Source: QHWT01 sp963755695 (GTDB lineage: Bacteria; Acidobacteriota; Vicinamibacteria; Vicinamibacterales; 2-12-FULL-66-21). Taken from it: 64,000 nt of DNA. Below, in pieces: positions 18,420 to 26,875 of the stretch. The notes beneath the pieces are model-generated. The model ran no database searches. It saw nothing but the letters and a program-made list of their open reading frames with translations, and had not been told where the DNA came from. Positions within the stretch are counted from its first letter, which is position 1. Every line of letters starts with the position of its first letter. The translations under genes and the position numbers were made by a program. The stretch covers positions 62,001 through 126,000 of the forward strand of contig CAVWLB010000010.1 in the NCBI GenBank assembly GCA_963755695.1. Direction: 5' to 3'.

Positions 18420-20861
18420 TCAGCGCCTTCTCCCGCCGCCGCCTCTGGCGCCGCCACCGCCGCGGTAACTGCTGCCGCCGCGCGACCCGCCGCCACTTCG
18501 GTAGTTGCTGTAGTCCTTGCTCCGCTGCGTGCCTTCGCGACGCGCGGCCGAATCACGATCCAACTGATCGTAGGTGCTGCGATCGACGGAGCCGCGATCG
18601 CCAGTGGTGTTCGCGCGATCGACCGGCTGTGGCCGGTCGCCAGTAGGCTGCCTGTCGGTATTCGACCAGCCGCCGTTGTCGTACTTCTGCCACGTGCCGT
18701 TCTCTTTCCGGTAGGCGTTGCCGTCCTTGCCCGCGTAGACGTTGCCCCCCTCGCCAGCGACGACGCGGCCACCTCCGGCACCCTGACGCGAGATCGCCGA
18801 ACCTTCATCGGTTCTGACTGTGCGCGTGGTCGCGCCGGTGCTACGGTTCGTATAGCGATTGGTCTTCGCCCAGTCGTCGCCGCGCTGCACGTAGCTCGAT
18901 CCCCAACTGCCGTACACGTTGGAGCCCTGACGTGTGGCGCCATAGGCCCCTGTCCGTGGGTTGTAGGCCTGCGCCACGCCGCGTGCGCCGTACGGTCCAT
19001 AGGCCGCCGCACCGCGCGCATATGTTCCGGTCCGCGGATTGTAGCGAGCGCCGACGCCGGCGCCACCGTAGGGTCCGTAGACTCTTGCGCTCCGTCCGTA
19101 GGCGCCGGTCCAGGGGTTGTACCAGGCGGAATAGCCGTAGGTGGGGAAGTACGGGTAGTAATAAGGATAGAAGCCGCCGTAGCCCCAGTAGGGCGGATAG
19201 TACCAGCCCGTTCCCCAGACCGTGCAGCCCCAGGCCACCATCATGCCGGTGTAGCCCGCGGCCGCGGCGTACGTCACCCACTCGTCGTCGCTGTCATCCT
19301 TTTCGACCGTGACATACGTGACGTGATTGGCCGGCGAACTGACGGGAATCTGGTAAATCTGTTCTGGCACCGAACTGGCCACTTCCCAGGGTCCTGAGGC
19401 GCTCTTGCCGACGAACCACACGCCCTGATAGCACATGTCGTACTCGTCACCGACCTTGAACACGTCCTTGTCCGTGTTCACGGCGCGCTGTACCGTCGTC
19501 TGCTCAATCGGTGCGAACTGCGGATCGCCCTGGAATTCAACCTCCGGCGCCTTCGTCTGTTTCTTGTTCACCCGCGCGGTCTGCGGAATCTGCGCGAGTA
19601 GCACCGCTTCCGCGGCTTGATCGGTGCCCGGAACGGAGGCAAGGACGCGCGACCGCTCGTGCTCGAGCGGGATCTTCTTCAAGTCCTCCGGCAATGACGG
19701 CGTGGCGAACGTCCAAGGTCCGGCAAAGTCCGGCGCCGAGAACCATCGCCCGGCCACGAGGTAGTAGACCGCGCCGGTCTTGCCCATTCGGAACACGTCG
19801 CTCTCGGTATTGCTCACCCATAGGAGGGTGGTGCCGCCAGGGACCGGAACGTACTTCGGCTCACCGGTCAGCAGCACGAGCTCCGCCGGCGTGGTGCTGA
19901 CGAAAACCTTTGGCACCGCCGACGCAGCCAACGGTTTGCCCGGCAGATTCGCTTTGACGTCTTTCCAGTTGTCCTCAGCGGGAAGCTTGTTGAAGCTCGC
20001 GGGCAACGTTCCCGCCGGCGACCACGGACCCTTTACATCGGTCGCCTTCAACCACGAAGTGTCATTGCGAAGGTAGTAGGTGTTGCTCGGAACGTGCTGA
20101 AACAGATCCCAGTTCGTGTTGACCGCGTACTTCAGATCGTTTTCCTTGATCGGACTCCAGATTGGATCGCCATCGAGATTCATGACGACGGCGGGGGTCT
20201 TGCTGAAGAAGATGGTCGGCGGATCCGCTTTGATCCCCTCGACGCTCTTCGGCACGATCTGGCTCTTGTCCAGGTTGGCGAGAACCCGATCGAGTGCGAT
20301 GACCCGGTCGTCCGCGGGCAGGCCCTTTTCGATCTCCGCCACGACCTCCTGAACCTGTTCCTTGTTGAGGGTCTGGAAGTTGGCTTCGGCGATCTTCAAT
20401 TTCTGCAGGCTGACCAGGCGGTCTTCCAGCGCGACGCTGGTGTCTGCTTCCAATTTGATCGTGCCAATCGCCGGCTTCTCGGCCGTCTGCGTGCGATAGG
20501 AAACGGCGCTGAACGCCACCAGATGTTTCCATCGATCCCAGCTCGCGACCTGGGGCTGATAAATCAGGAAGCTGCTTCCCGTCGGGAGATTGTGCATACG
20601 AGGCCAGCCGCCATCGACAGGCGCGGCCGCGGCCGCGGCGGCAGTCGTTGACGCAGGCTTCGCCGAGGGTTGTGCCGGCGTTGATTGGGGAGTTGCCGTC
20701 TTCGTTGCGGGTTGTGCCGGCGTCGACTGGGGAGTTGCGGCTTTCGGCGCCGCTTGTCCCTGACGGCTTGCCTCCGCGATCAGGTAGGACGGCGGTTGTC
20801 CGATCAAGCTCAACGCAGTCACGATGACAGCCGTCCGGCCTGCGCGTGTATTGTGAATCAT
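18420..20861 (-). CDS. Large secreted protein with Tyr/Gly-rich and low-complexity tail
   Basis: ATG 20861 follows a GGAAGGA box and begins a signal-like segment. An Ala/Pro/Thr linker with two PQSTPAQP repeats (residues ~40-75) leads to a ~450-residue region with a repeated unit: a short strand, VNT(D/N)xD(L/V)F and a YYL-x-GxW pattern. The unit occurs three or four times (YAVNTNWDLFQHV, LWVSNTESDVFRMG, RAVNTDKDVFKVG). The C-terminus is Tyr/Gly-rich with YNPxTGxYxRxAxxYGPYG repeats and ends in Gly/Arg. It is likely cell-surface. I do not recognise an enzyme domain. Confidence 0.7.
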   Translation of the reverse strand: MIHNTRAGRTAVIVTALSLIGQPPSYLIAEASRQGQAAPKAATPQSTPAQPATKTATPQSTPAQPSAKPASTTAAAAAAAPVDGGWPRMHNLPTGSSFLIYQPQVASWDRWKHLVAFSAVSYRTQTAEKPAIGTIKLEADTSVALEDRLVSLQKLKIAEANFQTLNKEQVQEVVAEIEKGLPADDRVIALDRVLANLDKSQIVPKSVEGIKADPPTIFFSKTPAVVMNLDGDPIWSPIKENDLKYAVNTNWDLFQHVPSNTYYLRNDTSWLKATDVKGPWSPAGTLPASFNKLPAEDNWKDVKANLPGKPLAASAVPKVFVSTTPAELVLLTGEPKYVPVPGGTTLLWVSNTESDVFRMGKTGAVYYLVAGRWFSAPDFAGPWTFATPSLPEDLKKIPLEHERSRVLASVPGTDQAAEAVLLAQIPQTARVNKKQTKAPEVEFQGDPQFAPIEQTTVQRAVNTDKDVFKVGDEYDMCYQGVWFVGKSASGPWEVASSVPEQIYQIPVSSPANHVTYVTVEKDDSDDEWVTYAAAAGYTGMMVAWGCTVWGTGWYYPPYWGYGGFYPYYYPYFPTYGYSAWYNPWTGAYGRSARVYGPYGGAGVGARYNPRTGTYARGAAAYGPYGARGVAQAYNPRTGAYGATRQGSNVYGSWGSSYVQRGDDWAKTNRYTNRSTGATTRTVRTDEGSAISRQGAGGGRVVAGEGGNVYAGKDGNAYRKENGTWQKYDNGGWSNTDRQPTGDRPQPVDRANTTGDRGSVDRSTYDQLDRDSAARREGTQRSKDYSNYRSGGGSRGGSSYRGGGGARGGGGRRR

Positions 20862-20911
20862 TGCTTCAGCATCCTTCCTCGAGTGCGCATCTTGGCCCAG
20901 TCGCAATTCGA

Positions 20912-21271
20912 TCACGAGGACAACCAGGTGCGTGCGTTGCCGAGGGCCTTCTCCCCAAAGAATTCCACGGGGGCCCTGCGCAGGTCCGCACCCGCAAACA
21001 TCAGCGCCTCGCTCCGCCATCGCTCCGGCCCGACGATGGCGATGCGCTCGATGTTGTCGCCGTGCTTGACGTAAAACGATAGGTCGTTCCAGTTGGAGTG
21101 AGCGTCCCAGCCGACGAACCCCTTGAGGACGAACAGCAGCCTGACGCTGCCAACGCGACCCATTTCATCTGCCAGACCCTGCTGGCACACCTCGAGATCC
21201 TGTTTTCGAACGCTGCCGCTAAGCTCGACGCGATAAACGTTGTCGCGCTCGTGCTGCATGGTGATCGGCAT
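20912..21271 (-). CDS. SpoIIAA/STAS-like protein
   Basis: A 119-residue soluble protein with VYRVELSGSVRKQDLEVC at the front and WRSEALMFAGADLRRAPVEFF near the end. This matches the SpoIIAA-like (PF11964-type) fold used for partner binding and membrane or lipid association. No phospho-acceptor Ser in a classic anti-anti-sigma context is evident. It is the first gene after the sigma-54-type promoter at 21379-21394 and lies 50 bases upstream of the large secreted-protein gene. Confidence 0.75.
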   Translation of the reverse strand: MPITMQHERDNVYRVELSGSVRKQDLEVCQQGLADEMGRVGSVRLLFVLKGFVGWDAHSNWNDLSFYVKHGDNIERIAIVGPERWRSEALMFAGADLRRAPVEFFGEKALGNARTWLSS

Positions 21272-21378
21272 GATGATCTCTGGCTATCGGTCCCCCATCG
21301 CCTGGGAAGGATTCATCAAACGCCGTGCGGGACCGCGACACGTCAGGCCCGCGACACACGACGCCCCATTTCAGGGTG

Positions 21379-21394
21379 AGCAGGGACTGTGCCG
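21379..21394 (-). promoter_or_regulatory. Sigma-54-type promoter for STAS / Tyr-Gly protein / DUF1269 operon
   Basis: The minus strand reads CGGCACAGTCCCTGCT. GG and GC are separated by ten bases, as in the TGGCACG-N4-TTGCW consensus. The predicted start is near 21369, 98 bases before ATG 21271. The dyad at 21491-21506 lies about 122 bases upstream of that start. Confidence 0.5.
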
Positions 21395-21490
21395 CCCTGG
21401 CGCGCTTCGTCGCAGTCCGGAAAAGGTCCACCGACACAGGTGATTCGCGGGCAAACCTCCCCCTCCGGTCCGCCCGCGGCGACGCCGGAA

Positions 21491-21506
21491 CTCCGGTCTG
21501 GCGGAG
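21491..21506. promoter_or_regulatory. Upstream activator dyad CTCCG-N6-CGGAG
   Basis: CTCCG-gtctgg-CGGAG is a perfect inverted repeat in the centre of the 371-bp divergent interval 21272-21642. It is placed to serve sigma-54-type promoters on both sides. The same dyad recurs at 41663, 47821 and 63763, with weaker forms at 26112/26131 and 45090/45109. The remaining bases of the interval hold no gene. Confidence 0.6.
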
Positions 21507-21585
21507 TGCCCACGAAATACCGTTGGCGGCGTCGCGAGTCACCGCGACAAACCGTGCCTGGGCACTCTCGGCGAACAGGTTTGCG

Positions 21586-21601
21586 CGGCTCGACAATTGC
21601 A
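21586..21601 (+). promoter_or_regulatory. Sigma-54-type promoter for DUF4136 operon
   Basis: CGGCTCGACAATTGCA has an exact TTGCA -12 element and GGCNCG at -24 with correct ten-base spacing. The predicted start is near 21612, 31 bases before ATG 21643 and 106 bases after the dyad at 21491-21506. Confidence 0.55.
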
Positions 21602-21642
21602 CACAGTCGCAGCGATCGAAACCGACTTCGAAAGGAATGCCA

Positions 21643-22203
21643 ATGTGGAAGAAATGCGCGCCCCTAGCGATTGCCGCCCTGTTGATCCCAGCGCTCGTCC
21701 TCGGGCAGAAGACCAGCTACGACTTCGACAAGACCGCGAACTTTGCGGGCTTCAAGACGTACGCGCTTAAAGACGGGACCAAGGTCGGTCAGCCGCTGAT
21801 TGACGATCGGATCGTCGCAGCCATCGACTCCGAGCTCGCGGCGAAGGGGTTCACCAAGGCTGAAGCCAAGCCGGACGTGTACGTCGTCTATCACGTAGCG
21901 TTCGACAAGCAGAAAGACATCTCGACATACAGCTCTGGCTACGGCGGGGGCTACGGAGCCTACGGATGGGGCTGGGGCGGCGGCTGGGGTGGCGGCACGA
22001 CGACGACCCAGGTGCGCGACATTCTGATGGGCACGCTCGTCATCGACATCGCGGACGCCAACAAGGGTCAGCTCGCGTGGCGCGGAATGGGTGTCAAGGA
22101 AGTCAACACTCAGGCGAAGCCAGAGAAGCGCGACAAGAGCATCAACGAGGCGGTGAAGAAGATCCTCAAGAACTATCCGCCGAAGCAAAAGTCGTCGACC
22201 TAA
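21643..22203 (+). CDS. DUF4136 domain secreted protein
   Basis: ATG 21643 is seven bases after AAGGA; ATG 21637 is too close. A signal peptide (LAIAALLIPALVLG) is followed by YDFDKTANFAGFKTYAL and IVAAIDSELAAKGFTKAEAKPDVYVVYH, the hallmark of DUF4136 lipoprotein-like proteins. A Gly/Tyr/Trp-rich loop interrupts it before LVIDIADANKGQLAWRG. There is no lipobox Cys at the expected place. The role is unknown; the family is often found in stress-induced envelope operons. Confidence 0.75.
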   Translation: MWKKCAPLAIAALLIPALVLGQKTSYDFDKTANFAGFKTYALKDGTKVGQPLIDDRIVAAIDSELAAKGFTKAEAKPDVYVVYHVAFDKQKDISTYSSGYGGGYGAYGWGWGGGWGGGTTTTQVRDILMGTLVIDIADANKGQLAWRGMGVKEVNTQAKPEKRDKSINEAVKKILKNYPPKQKSST

Positions 22204-22244
22204 CTTGCAAGAACGCCAGCCGTGCAACATCTGGAGAGACCACC

Positions 22245-22785
22245 GTGCTTCGACGAACGATTGTGACGCTCCTCGTGCTGGGCGCAGCGACTGCGATTGG
22301 ACACGCGCAGTCCGCGCCGCCCGGCGCGAAGGACACGCAGCCCACCGCGAAAGACACGCAGACGCTGAACCTCACAGCTTATGCCGAGTTGCTCCGTAGC
22401 GACGTGCGGGCGCAGAAAGTGGCAATCATCACCGAGGTGATGGAGTTCACCGAGGCCGAGGATGCCGCCTTCTGGCCGATCTATCGCGAGTACGACCGTC
22501 GAGATGTCGAAGCTTGGCGACGAGCGCGTCGCGCTCATCGCCGAATACGCCGACAACTACTCGAACCTCACCGATGCGGTGGCGGAGAAGCTTGCCGCCA
22601 AGGCGCTCGATCTGGAGGCGCGGCGACAGGCGGTGAAGGCCAAGTGCTTCGAGCGCGTCAAGGCCGCGATGTCTCCACGAACGGCGCTGCGGTTCCTGCA
22701 GGTCGAGCACCAGTTGCAACTGCTCATCGATCTGCAGATCTCGGCGTCGCTGCCGATCGTCAAACGGGCGGAGGGAACGAAATGA
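22245..22785 (+). CDS. Periplasmic helical protein (frameshifted)
   Basis: GTG 22245 follows GGAGAG by seven bases and opens with a signal peptide (IVTLLVLGAATAIGHAQ). The mature part LRSDVRAQKVAIITEVMEFT, FWPIYREYD continues only in another frame as MSKLGDERVALIAEYADNYSN and onward to 22785. An extra C near 22497 explains the shift. The charged helical pattern is Spy/CpxP-like in general character only. Its end overlaps the next ATG as ATGA. Confidence 0.6.
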
Positions 22786-23624
22786 CGAGTCCACGCGCTC
22801 AGTGGATCGCGGCGATCCTGGTCGTCGCCGGCAGTGTGTCGCTCTCGGCGGATCGGGTCCGCCTGCGATCGGGCAAGGCCGTGGAAGGCATGTTCATCGG
22901 TGGGGACAGCAAGGCTGTCCGGGTCCTTTTGGAAGACGGCAACGTGTCGGAGATTCCAATCGAAGAGGCAGTCGCCGTGGAATTCGCGGCTCGGAAGCCG
23001 ACCAAGGCACCACCAACGCCCGCGACGGCTCCCGCGAAAGCTGCGGCGAAGCCTGCGGCGGCGACCTCGCCCGCACCTGCGCCGGCGCGCACGGCCGCCC
23101 CCCCGCCAAAACCGGTGATGGTTCCAGCCGGGACGACGCTGAACGTCCGGTTGACGTCAGGGATTGACGTGGACGCCTCGCAGGCAGGCCAGTCGTACAA
23201 GGCCGTCGTCGATGATCCGGTGATGATCAACGGCGAGATCGTGATTCCGCGCGGGGCCGGAGCGACCGTGCAGGCGGTTCAGGTCGAGCAATCCGGCAAG
23301 ATGAAAGGCAGCGACAAGATCACGTTGAAGCTGAACTCCATCCGTTTCGGCGGCATGGTTTACCAGGTGACGACCGCATATGTCGAGACGAAAGGGAAGG
23401 GAGAAGGCAAGAAGACCACGCGCAAGGTTGCCGGCGGCGCCGGCCTTGGCGCCATCGTCGGCGGCATTGCCGGCGGCGGAAGCGGAGCCGCGATTGGCGC
23501 GGCGGTCGGAGGAGCCACCGGTGCCGCGGTGGCGGCCGGAGGCGAAGAGCATCTGACGTTGCCGGCGGAAACCCGTCTCCAGTTTCAGCTGACGGCGGCG
23601 GTCAGCGTCAAGACCGGCTTATGA
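22782..23624 (+). CDS. Secreted protein with Ala/Pro linker and glycine-zipper C-terminus
   Basis: A signal peptide is followed by VRLRSGKAVEGMFIGGDSKAVR, a small beta domain. Next comes a ~50-residue Ala/Pro/Lys linker, then a domain with VPAGTTLNVRLTSGID and EIVIPRGAGATVQAVQ, resembling TrbI/VirB10-like or DUF-type beta domains. The C-terminus has GGAGLGAIVGGIAGGGSG and further Gly zippers, likely membrane-inserting. It is the last gene before a strong hairpin. The function is unknown. Confidence 0.65.
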   Translation: MTSPRAQWIAAILVVAGSVSLSADRVRLRSGKAVEGMFIGGDSKAVRVLLEDGNVSEIPIEEAVAVEFAARKPTKAPPTPATAPAKAAAKPAAATSPAPAPARTAAPPPKPVMVPAGTTLNVRLTSGIDVDASQAGQSYKAVVDDPVMINGEIVIPRGAGATVQAVQVEQSGKMKGSDKITLKLNSIRFGGMVYQVTTAYVETKGKGEGKKTTRKVAGGAGLGAIVGGIAGGGSGAAIGAAVGGATGAAVAAGGEEHLTLPAETRLQFQLTAAVSVKTGL

Positions 23625-23627
23625 CTC

Positions 23628-23682
23628 GGGCTTCGGGCTTCAGCCCTCTGAGCCCGTAGCTGGAGCCTGAAGCCCGAAGCCC
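23628..23682. terminator. Bidirectional hairpin with 16-bp perfect stem
   Basis: GGGCTTCGGGCTTCAG (23628-23643) pairs exactly with CTGAAGCCCGAAGCCC (23667-23682) across a 23-base loop. It fills the gap between convergent genes. Related CTTCAGG/CCTGAAG units occur at 49655-49751, so it is also a member of a dispersed repeat family. Confidence 0.7.
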
Positions 23683-23685
23683 TAA

Positions 23686-26008
23686 TTAAGCCCTTTTTGG
23701 TCGTAGCAATCCCAGCTTCGCCATCCGCGTTTCGAGCGTCGTCGGACGAAGACCGAGCCGCTCCGCCGCGCCGCCGGTTCCGCGAATGCGCCAGCCGCTG
23801 CCCTCGAGCACGCTGCGGATGTGCTCCTTCTCCACATCGGTGAGCTTCACGCTGTTCCGGTTCTCGGGCGTACTCGCAGCTTTCGTCGGAATTGCAATCG
23901 TCAGCTGCGGCCCCGGCGCCACGATCATCGCCCGCTCAATGATGTTACGCAGTTCGCGGATGTTGCCCGGCCAGCGGTACTGCTGGAGCGCCGCCATGTT
24001 CTCCCGCGGAATCGCGTCGATTCGCTTGCCGAAGGCCTTCGCGAACTCCTCGACGAAGCGCCAGACCAGGAGCGGGATATCTTCGGTCCGTTCTCGCAGC
24101 GGCGGCACCTGGATCGGAAAGACGTTGAGCCGGTAGAAGAGGTCCTCGCGAAAGCTTCCGGAGCCCACGCGCTGATCGAGATTGCGGTGCGTTGCGGCGA
24201 TGATTCGCGTGTCGACGCGGATTGGCTTGGGACTCCCGAGGCGCTCGATCTGCCGTTCCTCCAGCACCCGCAGCAGCTTGACCTGGACGTCGGAGCGGCA
24301 GGTCGCCAATCTCGTCGAGGAAGATCGTCGAGTGGTCGGCGAGCTCGAAGCGTCCGATCTGCCGCGCCAGTGCGCCGGTAAATGCGCCCTTTTCGCGGCC
24401 GAACAGCTCGCTCTCGATGAGCGTGGAAGGGATTGCCGAGCAATTGACCCGCACCATCGCGCGTCCGCGCCGCGCGCTCAGCTCGTGGATCCGCGTCGCG
24501 AAGAGTTCCTTGCCGGTGCCGGTTTCGCCGAGGAGCAACACGGTGGCATCGGTGGCCGCGACCTGCTCGACCTGTGCGAGGACCTTGCGAATGGCCTCGC
24601 TCTGTCCGACGATGACGCCGGCCCCGAGGCGGTCCTTGAATTCGCGCCGGAGGTAGACGTTCTCGGCCTGGAGCCGATCGCGCAGCCGCTCCACTTCCTG
24701 AGCGGCCTGCTTCTGTTCCGTGACATCGACACACGAGCCGACATAACCGCCGAATGCGCCATTGGTTCCAAATTGCGGCCGGCCCGTGTCGAAGACCCAG
24801 CGCCACTCGCCGTCATGCCTGCGGACTCGATATTCCATGGTGAACGGTCGACGCTCGTCGACCGAGGTGCCGTAGGTCTGCACACACCTGTCGAGATCCT
24901 CGGGGTGCACATTCGCCGTCCACCCGTTTCCAAGCTCGTGCTCCAGTGTCTGACCGACGAATTCGAGCCACTGGCGGTTCAACCAGGTGCAGCCCTTGTC
25001 GGGACCCGTCACCCAGATCATCACCGGGGCGCTGTCGGCCACGGTGTGAAAGCGTTCTTCGCTCGCCCGCAGCGCCGCGTCGGCCTGCTTGCGCGCCAGG
25101 ACGCCACCGAACACGTGCGTGACCAGCCGCAGGCGGCCGACCAGACTCTCCGACCAGGCACGCTCCTCGCGATTGGTCGAGAAGCTGATCACCCCCGAGA
25201 CCCTCTCTTCGATGGAGATCGGAAACGCGATACGAGACAGCGTGCCGTCACGGCCGGCGGATTCGCGTTCACTCTGGTCCGGGATTTCGTCGACCGACGA
25301 AAAGGCGGCGACTTCGCCGCCCAGAACTCGCGCCAGAGACCAGGGAAGCTCTTCGCGGGCCAGCACGCGCTGCGGCGGCAAAGGTACGCCCGAACCCGCG
25401 TAGTGATGCGTCAGGACAAAATCGTGTTCGGATTCGGATAATTGGAAGATCTCGCTGCGATCGAGATCGAAGGACTCAACGACGAGTCGCTGGGCATCAT
25501 CGATGGCGCCATCAACCTGGTCCGCGGGCAGACTCACGAATCGTGCGGAGAGTTCGCCAACCAGCCGGAGGAAACCGATGGCGTCTTCGAGGGCTTGTTC
25601 ATGCTCCTCCGCCGCTCGCTGACGTTCGCTGATATCGATCACGGAGGCGAGCACGATCTGTCCACCGTCGGTGAGGACGGTACTCACCCTGATCTCAATG
25701 GGAATCCGAGATCCGTCCTTCCGCAGGCCCGAAAGCTCATGCGGCACAGGCGGAGTGTCGGTGTCGGAGCCGGTGAGGGAGCGCTGGCGCTCCACTACGT
25801 GCGCCGGCGGTAGCCCACCATGAACGAGAGTGTCGAGCGACTTTCCAATCAGCTCTTCGCGACCGTAACCGAACAGCAGTTCGAGCTGACGGTTGACATC
25901 CGTAACGATGCGATCAGGTCCGAGGACCAGCACGCCCGCGGGCAGACATTCCACCATGAGTTGGGACAGGACGTCCGGCCCGGCGGCGACTCTATTGAGC
26001 AGAAGCAT
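23686..26008 (-). CDS. Sigma-54-dependent activator, PAS-GAF-PAS-AAA-Fis (frameshifted)
   Basis: From ATG 26008: a PAS domain (~18-130), GAF (~150-310), a second PAS (~325-440, with VHPEDLDRCVQTYG), then the AAA+ domain. The AAA+ domain has Walker A GETGTGKE, the sigma-54 contact motif GAFTGA and Walker B IFLDEIGDLP. The frame is lost straight after Walker B (near 24300, an extra base) and resumes as VQVKLLRVLEERQIERLGS to the end. The C-terminal Fis-type helix-turn-helix (RLGLRPTTLETRMAKLGL) is nearly identical to that of the activator at 45143-47087. It is divergent from the efflux operon, which has a sigma-54-type promoter. Confidence 0.85.
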
Positions 26009-26111
26009 GACTGTCTACCACCACTGAAACTTCTGGGGGCATCTATAGCCGCAAAGTGTACACCCGGGTCTACCCGGGAGATCGATAGCCCCAATGGAGT
26101 ATGGACCCGGA

Positions 26112-26146
26112 CTCCGACATCCCGTAGAGGGCCCGGAATAGCGGAG
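26112..26146. promoter_or_regulatory. Tandem activator dyads (19-base period)
   Basis: Two imperfect dyads start 19 bases apart: CTCCG-acatcc-CGTAG (26112-26127) and GCCCG-gaatag-CGGAG (26131-26146). They lie in the 324-bp interval 26009-26332, about 112 bases before the predicted start of the efflux operon. Nearby CCCGGGTCTACCCGGG (about 26066-26081) is an additional repeat. No gene is present in the interval. Confidence 0.5.
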
Positions 26147-26230
26147 TCGTCGATGGGCGCTCGGGAACCGACAGCCGTCGATGGCAGCCCGAGTCAGTGC
26201 TTTACGGAGAGTGTTCGGACGTCGACAGCA

Positions 26231-26246
26231 TGGCACAGGTGCTGCT
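26231..26246 (+). promoter_or_regulatory. Sigma-54-type promoter for DUF3302-HlyD-TolC operon
   Basis: TGGCACAGGTGCTGCT matches TGGCAC at -24 and TGCT at -12 with exact spacing. The predicted start is near 26258, 75 bases before ATG 26333. The tandem dyads at 26112-26146 and the divergent sigma-54 activator gene support it. Confidence 0.6.
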
Positions 26247-26332
26247 GTCCGGGAATCTCGGTCAGCGGTCAGGAACGCGGCAGGACTGGATCCTGGTCCG
26301 GCGCGATCCGTCAGCGCATTGGTGACTGCCAC

Positions 26333-26875
26333 ATGATCAGAACGGAACGTTCAGCGCTCGAATCGGCCTCTCGCGTGGCGATCGGAATGCTGGTCATGCT
26401 GCTGTCGTTCTCGCGGGAGGCGCACGCGTCGCTGCTCTCGCCGGAGTTGGAAGACAAGCTCGCCACTTTCCTCGCCATCTTCATCCTGTTCATCGTCCCG
26501 GTCGTCCTGATCGTGCTGTTCTGGATGGTGCATATCCTCCCCGAGCAGATCGCTCACAAGCGGCATCATCCCCAGTTCGAGGCGATTCGGACGTTGTGTT
26601 TGCTGTCGCTGGTGTTCGGCGGCCTCCTATGGCCACTGGCCTGGATCTGGGCCTATTCGAAGCCGGTCATGTACAAGATTGCGTACGGCACAGACAAGCC
26701 TCCAGATGCCGTCGGGAGCGGCGGGCACGCGCCCGATGAGGAAGTTGCGGTAGCGAACCTGGGCGGCAGACTGGCGCGGCTGGAGCAGCGCGGCCTTTCA
26801 CCGTCCGAGCTGAAGGCGCTTCGCGCCGATGTCGAGGCGCTCGAGGCGAAATACGCTTCCGACGAGGCCCTGTAA
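26333..26875 (+). CDS. DUF3302 (YiaW-like) inner-membrane protein
   Basis: About 180 residues from ATG 26333. A signal-like first helix is followed by LATFLAIFILFIVPVVLIVLFWMVHILPEQIAHKR-type membrane segments (two strong helices) and a charged, helical C-terminus (LSPSELKALRADVEALEAKY). The order DUF3302 then HlyD matches E. coli yiaW-yiaV. It overlaps the HlyD gene by one base (TAATG). The function is unproven; it is presumed to assist the membrane-fusion protein. Confidence 0.8.
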   Translation: MIRTERSALESASRVAIGMLVMLLSFSREAHASLLSPELEDKLATFLAIFILFIVPVVLIVLFWMVHILPEQIAHKRHHPQFEAIRTLCLLSLVFGGLLWPLAWIWAYSKPVMYKIAYGTDKPPDAVGSGGHAPDEEVAVANLGGRLARLEQRGLSPSELKALRADVEALEAKYASDEAL

